Shown here piece by piece: positions 10,061-23,284 of a DNA stretch of 64,000 nucleotides. The notes under the pieces are model-generated. The model saw only the letters and a list, made by a program, of their open reading frames with translations. It searched no databases and was not told the origin of the DNA. The DNA is taken from assembly GCF_023159225.1 (NCBI RefSeq), contig NC_063161.1:121000958-121064957 (forward strand). The letters run 5' to 3'. The first letter of the stretch is position 1, and each line of letters begins with the position of its first letter. This DNA comes from Perognathus longimembris pacificus. Taxonomy: Eukaryota > Chordata > Mammalia > Rodentia > Heteromyidae. The position numbers and the translations under genes were made by a program.

Positions 10061-11990
10061 TGAACACAACAATGAAGACAGGAAAACAAAAAGCCCAAGA
10101 CACATTCAATACAATATTATGTACCAGAATTAAAATGCAAAATTCTTTGTATCATTTATGAATACCTAATTTTAATCAAAATTAATACATAAAAATTATA
10201 CTTAGCATCTAAATATGGAGTTTCTGTTATTAAATATTAAAACAATTTTATAGAAGTAAAACTATCAAGTTTCATTTGGATGATAAGGTGAAAAAAATCA
10301 TACTTCTAGCTGAAGTATTATGACTAAGCCAACAAAAATACAGATTTCAGAGCAAAATAAACCGTTTCACATTGGAGAAACACTTCTTAACATTACACAC
10401 ATCTCAAAAGCCATCCTAATTAATCAGTGGTTCTAGAATTACAAATTGTTATAAAAAGTAACCAATGGACATGTAGAATGAACATGTAGTTTGATTGGGA
10501 AATGATACTTTTTTTTTTTTGGTACCAGAATCCACTGTGTTCATGCTTTCCCTGAGGAAGTCTCTAGAAGTCAAGTATGACTTTTTCTCTCTTCCTCTTC
10601 CATTCACATCTCCCATAATGTAAAGCAATATCCCCTTCTGGTGTCTGCACAAAATGAGCATGGATATTTAAACTTCTCAGACCATATATAGGCATTGAGT
10701 AACACATCCAAAGAAACACGGTACTAGAGAAGAAAAGTTATGTGTGCATGAATGGTGTGTGTGTGTGTGTGTGTGTGTGTGCATGTGTGTGTGTGTGACA
10801 CGTGGTCACAGGTATGCATGCAGAGTCATGTCTGATATTCATGGCCCTCAAAGAGGCAAAATGGGCCTCTATTTTCCAAATTAAGTGTGGTTACATTACA
10901 CTAAAGACAAAGAGTAGAAAAGTATGGCTGTTAAAAAAAAGTTAAATGTTAAACCTCACAGAGTATGACATGGTCTTTGAGGAAAAAATAAGTAAATAAA
11001 ATGAATAGCAGAAATGTATCTTCAACTTGAATGAGCTTGACAAGAACTTAAATTCATTGCATAGTTTTATTTTATTCCTTATTCCATAAGTTATTTATTA
11101 ATAGTATATAAGAATGCAACACTGAAATTAAAATTGAAACATCTTTAAGATATACTAAAATAGTTTTAGTTCATGAGGAAGGCATTTTAAATTCAACCAA
11201 AGGAGGGCAGCATAGCCTTAATTACCTAGAACCTTCTTTCAGCTTTCCTATGGGCAAGTAAGATCTCAAGTTCATGGCATTTGGCGCTTTAGATACATTG
11301 GGGCACCAATTTGTTATTACAGCAGATTAATTATTCATGTAAAACATAAGGGCACTAATCTCTCTGGTAAATATTAAAGTACTTGCTTGTTAGTGTTGCT
11401 AAATATTTTACTTTCTTGGCTGGAGAATATTACTTTCAGGCCATGCATCCTCTCTCATTTACTCTCTTTTTGGGGGATGCTATGGGTGCCATATCTAGTC
11501 CAAGCTAGTCCAAGCCCCACTCTGCTTTGGCTTCAAGGGTTATTTTGGCATGGCCATTTGTGTCAGTGATCTTCACGCATCCTTATACTCCATTTTCTGA
11601 GCATGAACAGCCAACTATTTAGCCATACCAATTTATCTGTTATAGAATTCTGGGGTTGATAGTGATCTTAAATGGCATTCAATCTCTGATTCTTTCTCTC
11701 GCTCTAAAAAACCCAGCCTTCAAACCAACAGATAGATAGGAACAGGTAAGCACCTCTGCTGGGATGGGCAGGAGCCCACATTACTGAGCTCAAACAGCAT
11801 GAGGCAAATGTCTACGTAGAGAGATAATCTGACCACAAGGTATCAGAACCTGAGACCAGTGAGTAGAGCACTGTGATGGGAGGCTGCTGTGGGCATCACA
11901 GCCTGAGTAGGATGGGGAAGGATGTTCTGAATAACAACTGCCCTGGATTATTTCAAGGTAATGAAAGTCATAGAAGCACCAAGCAATTTT
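10061..11990. other. Anonymous sequence, no gene recognised
   Basis: AT-rich DNA without a supported gene. The only clear structure is the GT microsatellite at 10755-10797. A B-box-free, repeat-poor stretch around 11200-11800 could be unique sequence. Confidence 0.5.
10755..10797. repeat. (GT)n microsatellite
   Basis: Thirteen GT units, a GCAT interruption, then about seven more. Likely length-polymorphic. Confidence 0.9.
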
Positions 11991-11997
11991 CCAAGAT

Positions 11998-12790
11998 TAC
12001 TCACCTCAGAGTTGCCATCAATAAGAATACAAACACCAGCAGATGCAGGTGCAGATGGGATGGGGGGAGAGGAGGAACCCTAATGCATTGTTGGTGAGAA
12101 TGTAAACTTGTTCAACCACACCAGAAAGCAATTTGAATATTCCTCAAATAAACATTGAACTCCCCTGTGATCCATAAGAGCCACTCATGGGCATTTACCC
12201 AACATATTGCAAGTCAGAATACAGTAAAGCCACCAGTGTAATCATGTTTATTGCTGCACTATTCACCATAGCTAATGTATGTAAATAGTTCATATGCCTC
12301 ACAATGGACAAATGAATCAAGAAAGTGTGGTACATATGAAATTTTACTCATCTATTAGGAATAATGGTACTACACAATTTGCAAAGAAATGGATGAACCT
12401 GGAAAAATTATGTTAAGTGAAGTAAGTCAGACCCAGACAAAGGATGCATGCTTTCTCTCATATGTGGAAACTAGAACTAAGTTATAAAAGTACAAATAAA
12501 AATACATGAAGTAGTACATAAATATACTCAAATGTATTACCTGAAGTGTGGTATTTCCAAGCCCCAGAACTGGCAAAATATATGGGAATTAATGACATGG
12601 AAATTATTTGTGACTCTGATAAATAGAATTTTCAATAGAACATTAAATGTTGAATCCAGATTTTAAAAGGGAGAAAGGGAGAAAAACAGAAAACAAGGTA
12701 AATTATGCTAACAAATATTTGATTATTACACAGAAGAGAAAAGCAGAATGGGAGGTTTAGTCTTGGAAAGTTTTATAATAAATGATCTGC
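11998..12790 (+). mobile_element. L1 ORF2 end plus 3'UTR, decayed
   Basis: Retains the ORF2 C-terminal order: 'gttgccatcaataagaatac', 'gttggtgagaatgtaaactt', 'gggcatttacccaac', 'gctgcactattcacca', 'gtgtggtacatatg', 'gaaatggatgaacctgg' and 'tctctcatatgtgg'. It has many stops and indels and is an inactive 5'-truncated copy. Confidence 0.85.
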
Positions 12791-12813
12791 TGAGTAGGAG
12801 GGAGAGGAGAAGG

Positions 12814-12860
<47 letters not shown>

Positions 12861-12899
12861 AATAGATAGTTGGATAGATAGATAGTTGGATAGATAGAT
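12814..12899. repeat. (GATA)n microsatellite
   Basis: About eleven GATA units to 12860, then a second interrupted block with TTGGATAGATA variants. A tetranucleotide tract likely to be polymorphic. Confidence 0.9.
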
Positions 12900-14280
12900 G
12901 TGGAGAGAGAGAAAGAGGAAGGATTAAAGAAATGAAACCAAATATTCAGGCTAGGCTAGCTTTGTCGGGAAGAGGAAGAAGAACAGAATAGGATCTGTGC
13001 TGGATACAGAATAGTTTTAAAAGAGGAAGTTGAATTTCATTCTGATGGTTTCTATTTCATTGTAGTGATGAAATGAGAGGCTGGATCACTTGAAAGGCCA
13101 TCTATAAGAATCCTATGTATGCGTTGGTACATGATACAACTTGAAAGACTATCTTGTTTCCCAATCCAGCCCCTTACCAGATGTATATGGCTTTATACAT
13201 ACTCAAATAACTCAAGTCCTATCTCTTACTGTGGTCCATGTCCATAAGATTTGTAACTACTTACTTTCTCCCTCTTTTCCTTCAGATGAAATTTCTGATT
13301 CTGTTGCAATTTTCTAACCTAACTCAGGATATTCCTAATCCAGAATATCGTAGATAATCAATACTGGTTAAATTAATTAACTTTATGGTGAAGGAAAGGG
13401 TAGTTTGGGTTTGAAGAAAAGGGACAGTTTAGACTTGTGATAGCAAGAAAGTGAATGAGAGTTGGTTGATAGGTAAAAGAACAATATTTGCAGGTAAGAG
13501 AAGGTAGGAGAGCAATATTGAAGATCTTGCTATGTAGAGGGTGATCCTCAGATTTTAATGGCATTAATTTGCTTTGCTTTTACAGGACACAGAGAAGGTC
13601 CAAGGTCTTTCTATACTTGGAACTTGCCAGGTGAGAGTCAACTAAATAATGATTAAATAGGGATTGTAGAGTTTTAGTACAGGAGCATCAGTAGACATGT
13701 AAGACCCTATAATCTATGGCAGATAAGTTTGATCAAGTAAAAGAGGAAAGTAATCTTCCTAAAACCCTTCAATCATATTTAACAGTTTACTTTGTATTTA
13801 CTTTAGCATTTGTATAAGTACCTTATTATTTGTCACTTAACCATTCAATAATGAAGTATTAATTACTACATTCTAAGTATAGACTCAGAAACTTCTCAAG
13901 GAGTGTAGTGATTCTTTTCTTCATCACCTCTTTCTTTTATTCCCCTTCTAGTCCTCACAATTCTTTATCAAATGTAGTAAAATGATACAGACTCTTAATA
14001 CAATACAATGCATCATGGTTATATTAGAGTGGCCTTGATAGTTAAAACAATTTTCCTATGCAGTTAAAAGACTTGCTTATAAAGCACATCACTACTTTTG
14101 AAAATTGTAAGGAAGCATGACTGTCATAGTTCTGAACATGTTTTATTGTGGCCAGAAGTGAACAAAGAATTTGGGCAAGTAAAACAGCAAAATAAAGATG
14201 AGAGATATGAGACCCTGAACAACTATTTAGGACAGATTTTCCATGGACTAAAGTGTCTCAGTAGAAATAGTTAAGGACCA
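12900..14280. other. No gene recognised
   Basis: Single-copy-looking sequence with no supported frame. Faint MIR-like phrasing near 13800-13900 is too weak to call. Confidence 0.45.
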
Positions 14281-14286
14281 GTTGGA

Positions 14287-14640
14287 AGCTGAGTGCCTGT
14301 GGCTCATGCCCTATTTCTAGCTTCTTGGGAGGCTGAGAATAGGAGTTTCATGATTTGAGGCCAGCCTGGGCAGAAAAGTTCATGAAATTTCTTCTCATCA
14401 CATAGCTGGGCACTGTGGCATGCACTTGCCATCCTAAACTAAATGGGAGGCTGAGATTTGGAGTACTACAGCACCAGATCAGCCCAGGCAGAAAAGTTCA
14501 TGAAGACACTGAATTCACAAAGCTGAATTTGGTAGAGAGTTTCTATTATTCCAGCAATGATGGGGAGCCTAAAAGCAGACTGATCATGGCTCAGGTAAAT
14601 GCCCTGGTGGGGAAACAAGACTCTATCCTAAAATGAGCAG
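14287..14640 (+). mobile_element. Tandem 7SL-derived (B1-type) SINE units
   Basis: Two successive 7SL heads: 'ctgtggctcatgccctattt' at about 14299, with 'ggccagcctgggcagaaaag', then 'gctgggcactgtggcatgca' with a second 'cagcccaggcagaaaagttc'. The 73-codon frame at 14415-14636 is a SINE artefact. Confidence 0.6.
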
Positions 14641-14644
14641 CAAA

Positions 14645-14728
14645 GTCCAGGACTAGAGAAGTAGCTAAGTTGTATATCTGGGTAGCAAATGTGAGGCCCT
14701 GAGTTTAAATTCCAGTACTGTTATTAAT
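14645..14728 (+). mobile_element. ID-like tRNA-derived SINE monomer
   Basis: 'gactagagaagtagctaag' followed by 'gaggccctgagtttaaattc', the spacing of A- and B-box-like sequences of the ID body. Probably the right part of the 7SL composite just before it. Confidence 0.5.
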
Positions 14729-15007
14729 TGTTGATGAGCATATGTGTTCACGTTTTGATTAATGATAACAGTGTTTAGCTTTTGGCAGTAGACAATACAC
14801 TTTGACTATCCAAAAATATTTACTTAAGTAACACATATACTGGTAATTATGTACAAGGTATGGGTCGAGGAATTACAGTTTATTCATTCAATCCACACAA
14901 CTGTTCTATAAAGTAATAAAACTCAGACAGAGCTTCTATGCATTGATAAGTGGATATTTCTATTTCTAATCTTGATAGTAGACTTTATAATAATAGGCTT
15001 TTGAAAG

Positions 15008-15076
15008 ATGAACACACACACATACACACAATGTATATATGTGTATACACACACACACACATATATATATATATAA
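15008..15076. repeat. Compound (CA)n/(TA)n microsatellite
   Basis: Alternating CA, TATG and TA blocks that can form cruciform or Z-type DNA. An artefactual Tyr/Val/Cys-rich minus-strand frame covers it. Confidence 0.85.
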
Positions 15077-15079
15077 TGT

Positions 15080-16940
15080 TTGTGCCCCCTTAGAAAAAAA
15101 AATGATAACTTTTTACATTGAAAAAACTGGGTCTGAAACATGCCCAGCCAGCACCTGGAAAATTACTCAATGTTAGTGGAGACCTTTTTTGTAAAACATA
15201 AAATAAAAGGCTTACCAATGATGACTTTGCAGAGTCATCATGATTAAATAACATTTATAAGTTTCCTATTATTAGTCATTTAGTATTTATTTTGTTCCTA
15301 CCATTCTGCAATCTTTCATGTACCTGCTCCCCTATGACTCATGCTTGTTTTACTTTTTGATAGTAAGAAGTTCTTCTTTTGGAAAATTATAGTAAGGTTT
15401 CCTTGATGTCATGTTTTTCAGTTTAGACTTACCATTTTTTCCTTTCCTGAAGATATATTTGAAGAGTTGAAAGAGACAAACACCAAGGAAATCCCTGTTA
15501 TCTCACAGGACTTAGTCACATTTGGGATTCAATAATCTGTTTTCAGAAAGAATTCAGTTGGCCTCATTCCTTGGCATTGCAAAGAAAAGTATAAACCAGA
15601 AGATTATAAAATATTAAAGAGCTAGAACCTTTGCTCTTTGCCTTCTTAATCTCACCTACATCTCACGTACGTTTTTCAAGGCTGTAAGCAATTACCAAGT
15701 GATGAAGTTGTTTAAAATCAATACTGCAAACCTCATATAACCACTAGGAACCAGATATGAAGATCAGTGCCTGACCTGGTCCAGAGATTAATGAGTTTGC
15801 TAGTAACAAAGTCTGACTGCCTGATCACAAATTTTTCTTGGCATACGTCAGTAGACAGGAGGAAGGATAACTAGTGTAGAGGCTGTGACCTAAAATGATT
15901 AGATAAAATGCTGAGATCGATGCAAGCATTATCACAAAACCAGATGGGAGACTATCCAATTGACCTATAGCCTGCCATGCTCAAAGCCCATGTTCATTTG
16001 GATGCCAGGTAAAAGTTCTTTTGTGAGCTAAGAAGTGCTGTCTCAAATAAACAAGATCCTCTTCTAAGCAAACAAAAAATGAAGACAAAATGGGTAGCTA
16101 AAAAAAATGTTAATTACAGATACAATACTAGATCTGTAAAGTTCTTTGTTAAAACAGATAATTTGTGCCTGGAGTTTTAAAAGGGAAGAGTACTGAAAAG
16201 ATTTATTAAAATTCAAGTTCATTCTGGGGGAGAGGGGGCAGGATTAATTACACTTATTAACATTGGGCCAATTTATCTTCATGATCGACTTCCTGAGGGC
16301 GCCCTAGCTTGACCTCATCTGTCAGTGTGAGACTTCACTCTGACAAGCCTAGGAAGCTGAGAAACCTAATCACACTGCCTCCTGACACATATAAATGTGA
16401 GATGAGAGAGGTCAGTCTGAAGCATGGAACCCAGAGACTACTGCTCGGAGTGGCCCTTCTTGAAATTCAAGAGATGATGGCATGGAAATGGTAACACACA
16501 CCCCATAAAAGGTAGCAATTGGGGCACAGGAGGAGCAAGATGGAAGGATGTCAGTGTCTTTGATAAGCATTTTGTGTGGTGACAGTTCTCTTTAGGGCAA
16601 GAATAAAGGTTCTTAACAAAAATCACATGGAAACAAACGTCCTCTTTGTCATCAATGACTATAAAGCAGACACAGCCAGGTCCCATAATGAAACCATTCA
16701 TTTACCTTGGGAACATAAACTGAGCTGTGGCCTACTCGTCTCATCCATCCTGAAGGTCAGAACAAGATTAAGATCACCCTGAAACAAACAGCTCCTGGCT
16801 GGAGGTGAAGTGATACTTTTCAAGATGGTTTCAGTTATGCCAGTTTCTGAGGCCCTCAGAATTCTTTTTCTTTCTTGAACCAGAAGCCTGTATAGTTATC
16901 CACAAAGAAGAAAATGGTATTCTTATCTAATTTTAATTTT
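15080..16940. other. No gene recognised
   Basis: Long stretch without young SINEs or L1. Short frames overlap on opposite strands at 16309-16782 without recognisable domains. Possibly unique or ancient-repeat sequence. Confidence 0.45.
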
Positions 16941-16944
16941 GTTA

Positions 16945-17168
16945 TTTTTTTGTGGTAGTATTGGGGCTTGAATTCAAGACCAGGACTTCCTCTTTAGTTT
17001 GTTCAAGGTTTGTGCTGTGCCACTTGAGCCACACCTCAACTTCCAGATTTTTACTGGTTAATTGGAGGCAAGAGTCTCATGAACTTTTCTGCTCAGGCTG
17101 GCTTTGAATTTCAATCCTCGAATCACAGCTTTTTCAATAGCTAGGTATGAGCCATCGCCACCTGGATA
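16945..17168 (-). mobile_element. B1-dID-like composite SINE
   Basis: On the plus strand the reverse of the composite is seen: T-run, 'ttggggcttgaattcaagac', 'tgccacttgagccaca', 'actggttaattggaggca', then the 7SL head 'ctcaggctggctttgaattt'. Confidence 0.75.
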
Positions 17169-17584
17169 AAAATGATTTAAAAAAATCATTTATAGCACAG
17201 AAGATAAGAATGAAAATAATGGCCATTTAGTTATTGGGATTGAGTGCTAAGATAACAAAGCATTGGAATACTTCATGATTTTGAGGGCAGGGAGACTTCT
17301 AAAAATAGTATAACTTCCCACCATAAGTCATGGGTTTCTTTGGCCTTACCCATTATCTCCCTACATGGTAAAAGAAATATCCCATATTGATTTGTTGTTG
17401 TTGTTTTAGACAAGTATGAGTTATAATACCATAGGATTTCAACTAAGGTATTAGCAAGATTAATTTTTCCATCTTGAATTCATACTTGTTCCTCTGTTAA
17501 CACATTTGATCATAATTATAAAAGCACACACTTCTATGGGCAATAAAAAGCACAAACATGAATGAAGGTAAGATAGATGGTAGG

Positions 17585-17690
17585 AAACTGGAGGTGGACT
17601 GGTGGTAGCTCAGTAGCACTTGCCTAGCATGCCTGAGGCATTTGGCTTCAACTCCTAGCACTGTAAGGGGGAAAAAGAGGAAAAATAGGT
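17585..17690 (+). mobile_element. ID-type SINE monomer
   Basis: 'ggtggtagctcagtagcact' and 'tgcctagcatgcctgaggca', degenerate B-box 'tggcttcaactcc', then an A/G-rich tail. tRNA-Ala-like order. Confidence 0.7.
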
Positions 17691-19200
17691 CCAAAACATT
17701 TGATCTTTTAATGGGATATAATTACAGGTACACTATTTAAAATAAGGAAGCACTGTTACCTTTTCTGGAAGTCTAAAACTGTTATAGATTTTTATGTGTA
17801 GATTTTTCATATTGTTTACCTGTCTGGAGGTGTCATTCAGACCACTGTTTCAGTGGAACAAAGAGTTTACAAGTTAAAACTAGATGATTTGTTACTACAA
17901 TGAAGAAAAATAGTAGGCATTTTCAATTCAGACACAAATAAGTCAATGACAAAAGCTTTCTAAATAATGAGCATTTCCCAACATAAATTTGTCTCAGGCC
18001 ATTAGTGAGGAAAATGATTTATCTCAACTTCTCCAAGTGGTTTGTCTGTAATGTGTAATTTTCTCTGATATGTCTGTAATATGTTATTAAGGTTGTCACA
18101 GCAATAATTCATGATCTGCTGTTATTTTTTTTTAAAAAAACACACACTATGACTTCTGGATATTCTTCCATTAAGGAAGTTAGAAAACAATAGATTAAAT
18201 TGATCTATTCTTAGGTAGGCAATTAAAGGCTCTGATAAAAGGAGACCAGGCAACTTTTCCCCTAGGCTTTGAACAAGAATGAGGACATTGGATGTAGTCT
18301 GTAGAACAGAAGCTCAGTGCAGGGTCTATGTAAGCAGTGTGGATGTCTGGGGCAGTCTTTTCAAAGGCCAGAGCTCTGTGTGTGTGATACACAATGAACT
18401 CAGACTGTTCTAGAAGGCAGCATTGTCATGATTTCCTCTTTATTTTACTTCAAAAATGCACTTGATTTAAAATCTTGAGCAAAGGTTAAAGACACCATTA
18501 AAAAGTGTTCAGTTAACAAAAATTCTGCCAGTCATTTGAACAAGTATGTGCTGGGGAGCTACTCATGACAGTAGTGAAACCCAGGTATATTTGATTTCTT
18601 AGGGACTCGTTTTAATATCTCATTATATTGTTGTTTCTCTAAATCATAGCTACAGTTGGCTTTCCTGACAGGAAGAATAACTTAAAAGCTTTTAGACTCT
18701 CTTATGATGTTGCCATGTCCTAAAAGAAACTGGAGAATAAAACCCACATACCGAAACACATTAACAAAGAATTACAAAAATTAGCTGGAGGCAAGAGAAC
18801 TAACAAGGCAGACTCTACTGCTTGATTTCTAGTCTTAAAACTCAGTCAATTAATGTTTTCAAAATTAAATAAGGCCCAAATAAAGCAATGTTTAACTCTG
18901 TTTAGGCTATAGACACTAAAAAAAAGATTTTTGGAAGCTTGAAAAATGTAAAATGAGACTAAATTAGAAGCAGAGGGTATGGATGCCATGGGAAAAGTGT
19001 GAATTACTTAGAACGTTCGTGCTGTGCAACGTAGGAATTAAAGCAAAGCCTGTCTAGCTTGTTCACTCAGAAAATGATGGAGCGTAATATTCAATTGTAC
19101 ATAAATGTTCAAGAGAACATAGCCTAATGTAGGATAAGAAATAAAGAAATCTAGCTTCAGTATCTTCTCTGAAAACAGCTTATTAAACATTTTCGAATGC
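17691..19200. other. No gene recognised
   Basis: AT-rich, no young repeats, no supported frame. The largest open frames are about 65 codons. Confidence 0.45.
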
Positions 19201-19202
19201 AA

Positions 19203-19430
19203 GCTGGGCATTGGTGCCTCACATCTATAATGCTAGCCACTCAAGAGGCTGAGATTTGAGGCTTGGGGTTGAAAGACAGCCTGGGGAGAAAAAAAAAGTC
19301 AGATTCTTATCTACAATTGATCAGCAGAAAACTGGAAGTGGCTCCAGTGGTAGGGACCAACTCTGAGCTAAGAAATTGAGCAAGAAAGAGGAGGACAAGA
19401 GGCCTTGAGTTAGAGGATGGCAATAGAAAT
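19203..19430 (+). mobile_element. B1-dID-like composite SINE, diverged
   Basis: 7SL head 'gctgggcattggtgcctcac' and 'ctcaagaggctgagatttga', linker 'cttatctacaattgatcagc', and a degenerate tRNA-like right part with 'ggccttgagttag'. Confidence 0.7.
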
Positions 19431-20299
19431 GGCATACCCCACAAATTTGGGGTTTCTGTGAGTTCTAAGTATAAAGATCTCTAAGTTTAAAACTTTTGGG
19501 AACATCAGCAATCCTCAATCTTTAAGTATGTAGCTTAAAAGACAAAGAACATTAAGAAAAAAGAAAAGAAGACATAAGTTGGTGTTGTTTTATTTATAAA
19601 TAATTATCTCAGATCATTATATAATGTATGAACATTGAGTTAGGATATATGATAGGAGGAGAATAATTTTAGATGTTTAAGCGCAGGAAGATATAGAATT
19701 GCTTCTCAGTGATGTCATTTGGTGGGTGTTGCCAGCCAGGATTCCCTGTCTCTTGTGAAGAAGATATTCCTGAATCACAATTCCTGTGACTTGGGCAACC
19801 GAGATTCCCAGTAGGCTTGAGATGGACAGGCCACAGTTACCAACTAGGATGCAATGTCATATTTATATAAGAAACCTATAAAGTAGCCTGGTCCCCCAAA
19901 CTGCTGATCCCATCATGCTCTGATTCTTTATAGACATTGCATCGCACTACATGAGGAGTCTGCTAATTGTCAGTGGGAGAACAAAGCTGAAAGTTCATGA
20001 TGTAGAAGCAGAATCCACAACAGTGGGTAGTGTATCTGTGTATGCCGCTTTCCAACCAATGCTAGAGGAAGATGAAAATAAGAGGAAAAAGTGAGCTGAA
20101 GAAGATGATGAGGTAGACTGTCAGAAGGGAGAAGGAAAGCAGTAGGCAATAGTCATCCAGGAATGACAGAAGGGCTTATACTTAGAAATGCCTTGGTTCC
20201 TTAGTTTTTCTAGTTTCAGGCCTTATGCAATCATACACTGGACCCTTTTCTTTTCAATGTAGCCTGAGCAAGTTTCTGCTTTTAGAAAAGTGAACAACT

Positions 20300-20470
20300 A
20301 TTTAAGAAAACTTTCCTGGGTGCCATGTGTGAATGTAAACAATTCAACATTCTGTAGAGTGAATCAAGAAGACCGCAAGTGTGTGGCTAGTCTTGGCTAT
20401 AACAGTGAATTTCAGGCAGGCCTAGGCTGTATAGGGAGGTGCTGTCTCATACAAAACAAAATAAACAATT
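20300..20470 (+). mobile_element. Old B1-like fragment
   Basis: B1 tail phrasing 'caggcaggcctaggctgt' and 'gctgtctcatacaaaac' near 20413-20460, inside a 108-codon open frame (20290-20616) that is otherwise unrecognisable. The head is too diverged to place firmly. Confidence 0.4.
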
Positions 20471-20624
20471 TGGACAGAAAAGGAAGGAGGAAAGTAGGGA
20501 AGAGAAGGAGGGAAGAGATAAGACTCTTAAAGACCATAGGAAGGAAAATTCTGTTCTCAGCAAAAGAAATTGCAGCAGTATGTGTATATGTGTGTGTACA
20601 CTTTAATAAGAGTTGATTTTAGGG

Positions 20625-20727
20625 TGACATGGTCCAAAAAGTAATGCACTCATTACCTAATTTATGTAACTGTAACTTCTCTGTACATCATCTCTACAAA
20701 TACAATAAAATATATTAAAAATAAATA
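20625..20727 (+). mobile_element. Very short L1 3' end insertion
   Basis: Only about 100 nt of L1 tail, with 'aatgcactcattacctaatt' and 'atgtaactgtaacttctctg', ending in an A-rich tail. AGTTGA occurs on both sides (about 20611 and 20729), a weak TSD candidate. It is tail-to-tail with the larger L1 at 20817. Confidence 0.65.
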
Positions 20728-20816
20728 AAAGTTGACCTTTTGAAAGCACTTTATATATCACATAGAACAACCAATAAAAACCATAACAATCACTAATTGT
20801 ACTGTATATGTGCCTT

Positions 20817-21860
20817 TTTTTAAGTTTTTATTATCAAACTGATGTACAGAGAGGTTACAGTTTCATACGTTAGGCATTGGATACATTACTTGTACTGTTT
20901 GTTACCTTGTCCCTCATACCCCCCTCCCCCCACCCCCTTACCCTTTCCCCCCCCTGAGGTATTCAGTTCACTTACACCAAACAGTTTTGCAAGTATTGCT
21001 TTTGTAGATGTTTCTCTTTTTTTACCCTGTGTCTCTCAATTTTGGTACTCCCTTTCAATTTCCTAGTTCTAATACCAGTATACACGGTTTCCAATATACT
21101 CAGATAAGATTACAGAGATAGTGTAGATACAATCACAGGAAGGTGATACAAGAACATCATCAATAGTAGAAGCTACAGATACACATGGGACGTTGAAAGT
21201 AGTTACAACTGTGATATAACAATCATTTCCATAACATGGAGTTCATTTCACTTAGCATCATCTTACGTCATCATAAGGGTATAGCTATTGGGCTCTTTGT
21301 GATCCTCTACTGTGACTTGCCTAAACCTGTGCTAATTATTCCCAATAAGGGAGACCATAGAGTCCATGTTTCTTTGGGTCTGGCTCACTTCACTTAGTAT
21401 AATTTTTTCCAAGTCCTTCCATTTCCTTACAAATGGGGCAATGTCATTCTTTCTGATAGAGGCATAAAATTCCATTGTGTATATGTACCACATTTTCCTG
21501 ATCCATTCGTGTACTGAGGGGCATCTGGGTTGGTTCCAGATTCTCGTTATGACAAATTGCGCTGCGATGAACATTGTTGTGCTGGTGGCTTTACTGTGAT
21601 TTTGTTTGTGTTTTTTTGGATAGATACCCAAAAGTGGAGTTGCTGGGTCATAGGGGAGTTCTACATTTAGCCTTCTGAGGAATCTCCATACTGCTTGCCA
21701 GAGTGGCTGAACCAGTTTACATTCCCACCAACAATGAAGTAGGGTTCCCTTTTGGCCACATCCCCTCCAACAATTGTTATTGTTAGTTTTCTTGATATAT
21801 GACATTCTTACTGGGGTGAGATGGAATCTCAATGTTGTTTTGATTTGCATTTCTTTTATG
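20817..21860 (-). mobile_element. 5'-truncated L1 with open ORF2 C-terminus
   Basis: The minus strand carries the last part of L1 ORF2, open from 21850 to its stop at 21332 (172 codons). Hallmarks are '[15 protein letters not shown]', '[20 protein letters not shown]' and '[17 protein letters not shown]'. A 3'UTR with a pyrimidine-rich block follows (20880-20960 on plus), then the A-tail, read as T at about 20817. The reverse-transcriptase and endonuclease domains are missing. The TSD ATGTGCCTT occurs at 20808-20816 and 21861-21869, giving a 1044-nt insertion. The intact frame suggests a fairly young copy, but it is not an autonomous gene. Confidence 0.9.
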
Positions 21861-21871
21861 ATGTGCCTTGG

Positions 21872-22965
21872 TTTTTATCTCTTTTGTTTTCAAATGTGAT
21901 TTTTCTTTAAAGTAAATTAGACCTGTCTCCCTCCTGGTTTTCTCTCTGTCTCCCTCTCCTTTTCCTCCCTCTCTAATCCAGCAATAGTCGCAACAATACT
22001 TGAGTCTTATACAAGTTTTAGCAATACAAGACGTTGTCCAATTGGAAAGGCAGGTGAGAAAATTTGAGCAGCGATTCTTCTGGGTCACACAAATACCCTT
22101 CTGTTATTTCTTTTACTGGTGGGTAATAAATTTGGAATCAGCATGTCAAATCACTGTATTTTGCCCCGAAGTTAAGCAATCAGAACCTACTTTCAAAGTA
22201 GGCAAACCATGAGGGTGGGTTGCTTCTCAATAACATAATTTTCTTCATGCATGCTTGCCTTTTCTCAATGCAGCCCATTTTGAGCTTCTAGATTTTGAAT
22301 TTTGAGTTTATGAAATATCTTTGATAATATTTTTCTAATTTGTGTAGCTCATGGCATTGTATAGACATTGTAAAGCAAATACTCCCATCGTTACTTTCTG
22401 AGATAAGCTGAGAATTAAGTTTTTTAGACCACTTAAGAGAGGGTTTCTTTGTGCTGTTGCATATTTGTAGATGATATGCCTTCACTGTTAATAGAAATTG
22501 CCACATCCAGCAAGCAGAACCATCTTATCTCACAAAAAAGGACACACCTATGCAAATACTTAGGTTAGTCAACTTAAAAGTAAACTTGCTTATCATTTAT
22601 GTATGTAATAATGTCCTTGCATCAGGGAAACATTAATTCTAAACATACATATCTTTGCAGTTCAAGGGCAAAAGAGCTTTGATCCTTACTTAAAACTATG
22701 CATTTCTTCACTCAAGAATAAGACACACACTTCAAAGTACACCATGCCATGGAGAATCTTCAGGGAACATTGGATTTGTTTGCCATAAAGCTTCCATAGC
22801 TACTCCACAGCAGGGTCTCACCTACTGAAGCTATTGATTAAGTTTCACAAAGTTTGAGCAATAGTTTCACAATTTTGTCACACTCACTTATCAGATATTT
22901 CTTAACATTTTAGTTAATTACCATTCAAAGCCTTGAAACAAGTTTACTTTTAAGAGGAAACTCTT
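21872..22965. other. No gene recognised
   Basis: AT-rich sequence with a CT-rich patch near 21925-21975. Short frames on both strands have no recognisable content. Confidence 0.45.
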
Positions 22966-22967
22966 AA

Positions 22968-23070
22968 GTCAGACATGATGGTTCATGCCTATAATCCCAG
23001 CACTGGGCAAATGTGAGACTGAAGCAACAGGATTGTGAGTTGAAGGTTGTTTGGCCCACAGAGATTGTTG
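22968..23070 (+). mobile_element. B1 (7SL-derived) SINE fragment
   Basis: 'catgatggttcatgcctata' and 'atcccagcactgggcaa', then 'gattgtgagttgaag', consistent with a B1 head, followed by a TTG repeat. Confidence 0.65.
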
Positions 23071-23284
23071 TTGTTGTTGTCATTGTTTTTTAAAGAGGCA
23101 ATCTTAACATGTATTTGTTTTTTATATTAAGTAAACACACAGGATGTTTCTACAAAGATAAAAACCACTCATATTTCAGGGGGAAAAAACACCCCAGTAC
23201 TTTGGTTTTACTGTGGTTTTTGAGATGTGTGGAGGTAATAGGAAATCCACTATCATATTTCTGGGATTTGGAGTTTGGAGTTAT

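Noticed and set aside
12814..12899. CRISPR-like or satellite array
   Set aside because: A simple GATA microsatellite with no spacers. The dispersed SINE copies are likewise not arrays, and the genome is mammalian.
21332..21850. Free-standing gene
   Set aside because: It is only the C-terminus of L1 ORF2 in a 5'-truncated insertion with its own TSD.
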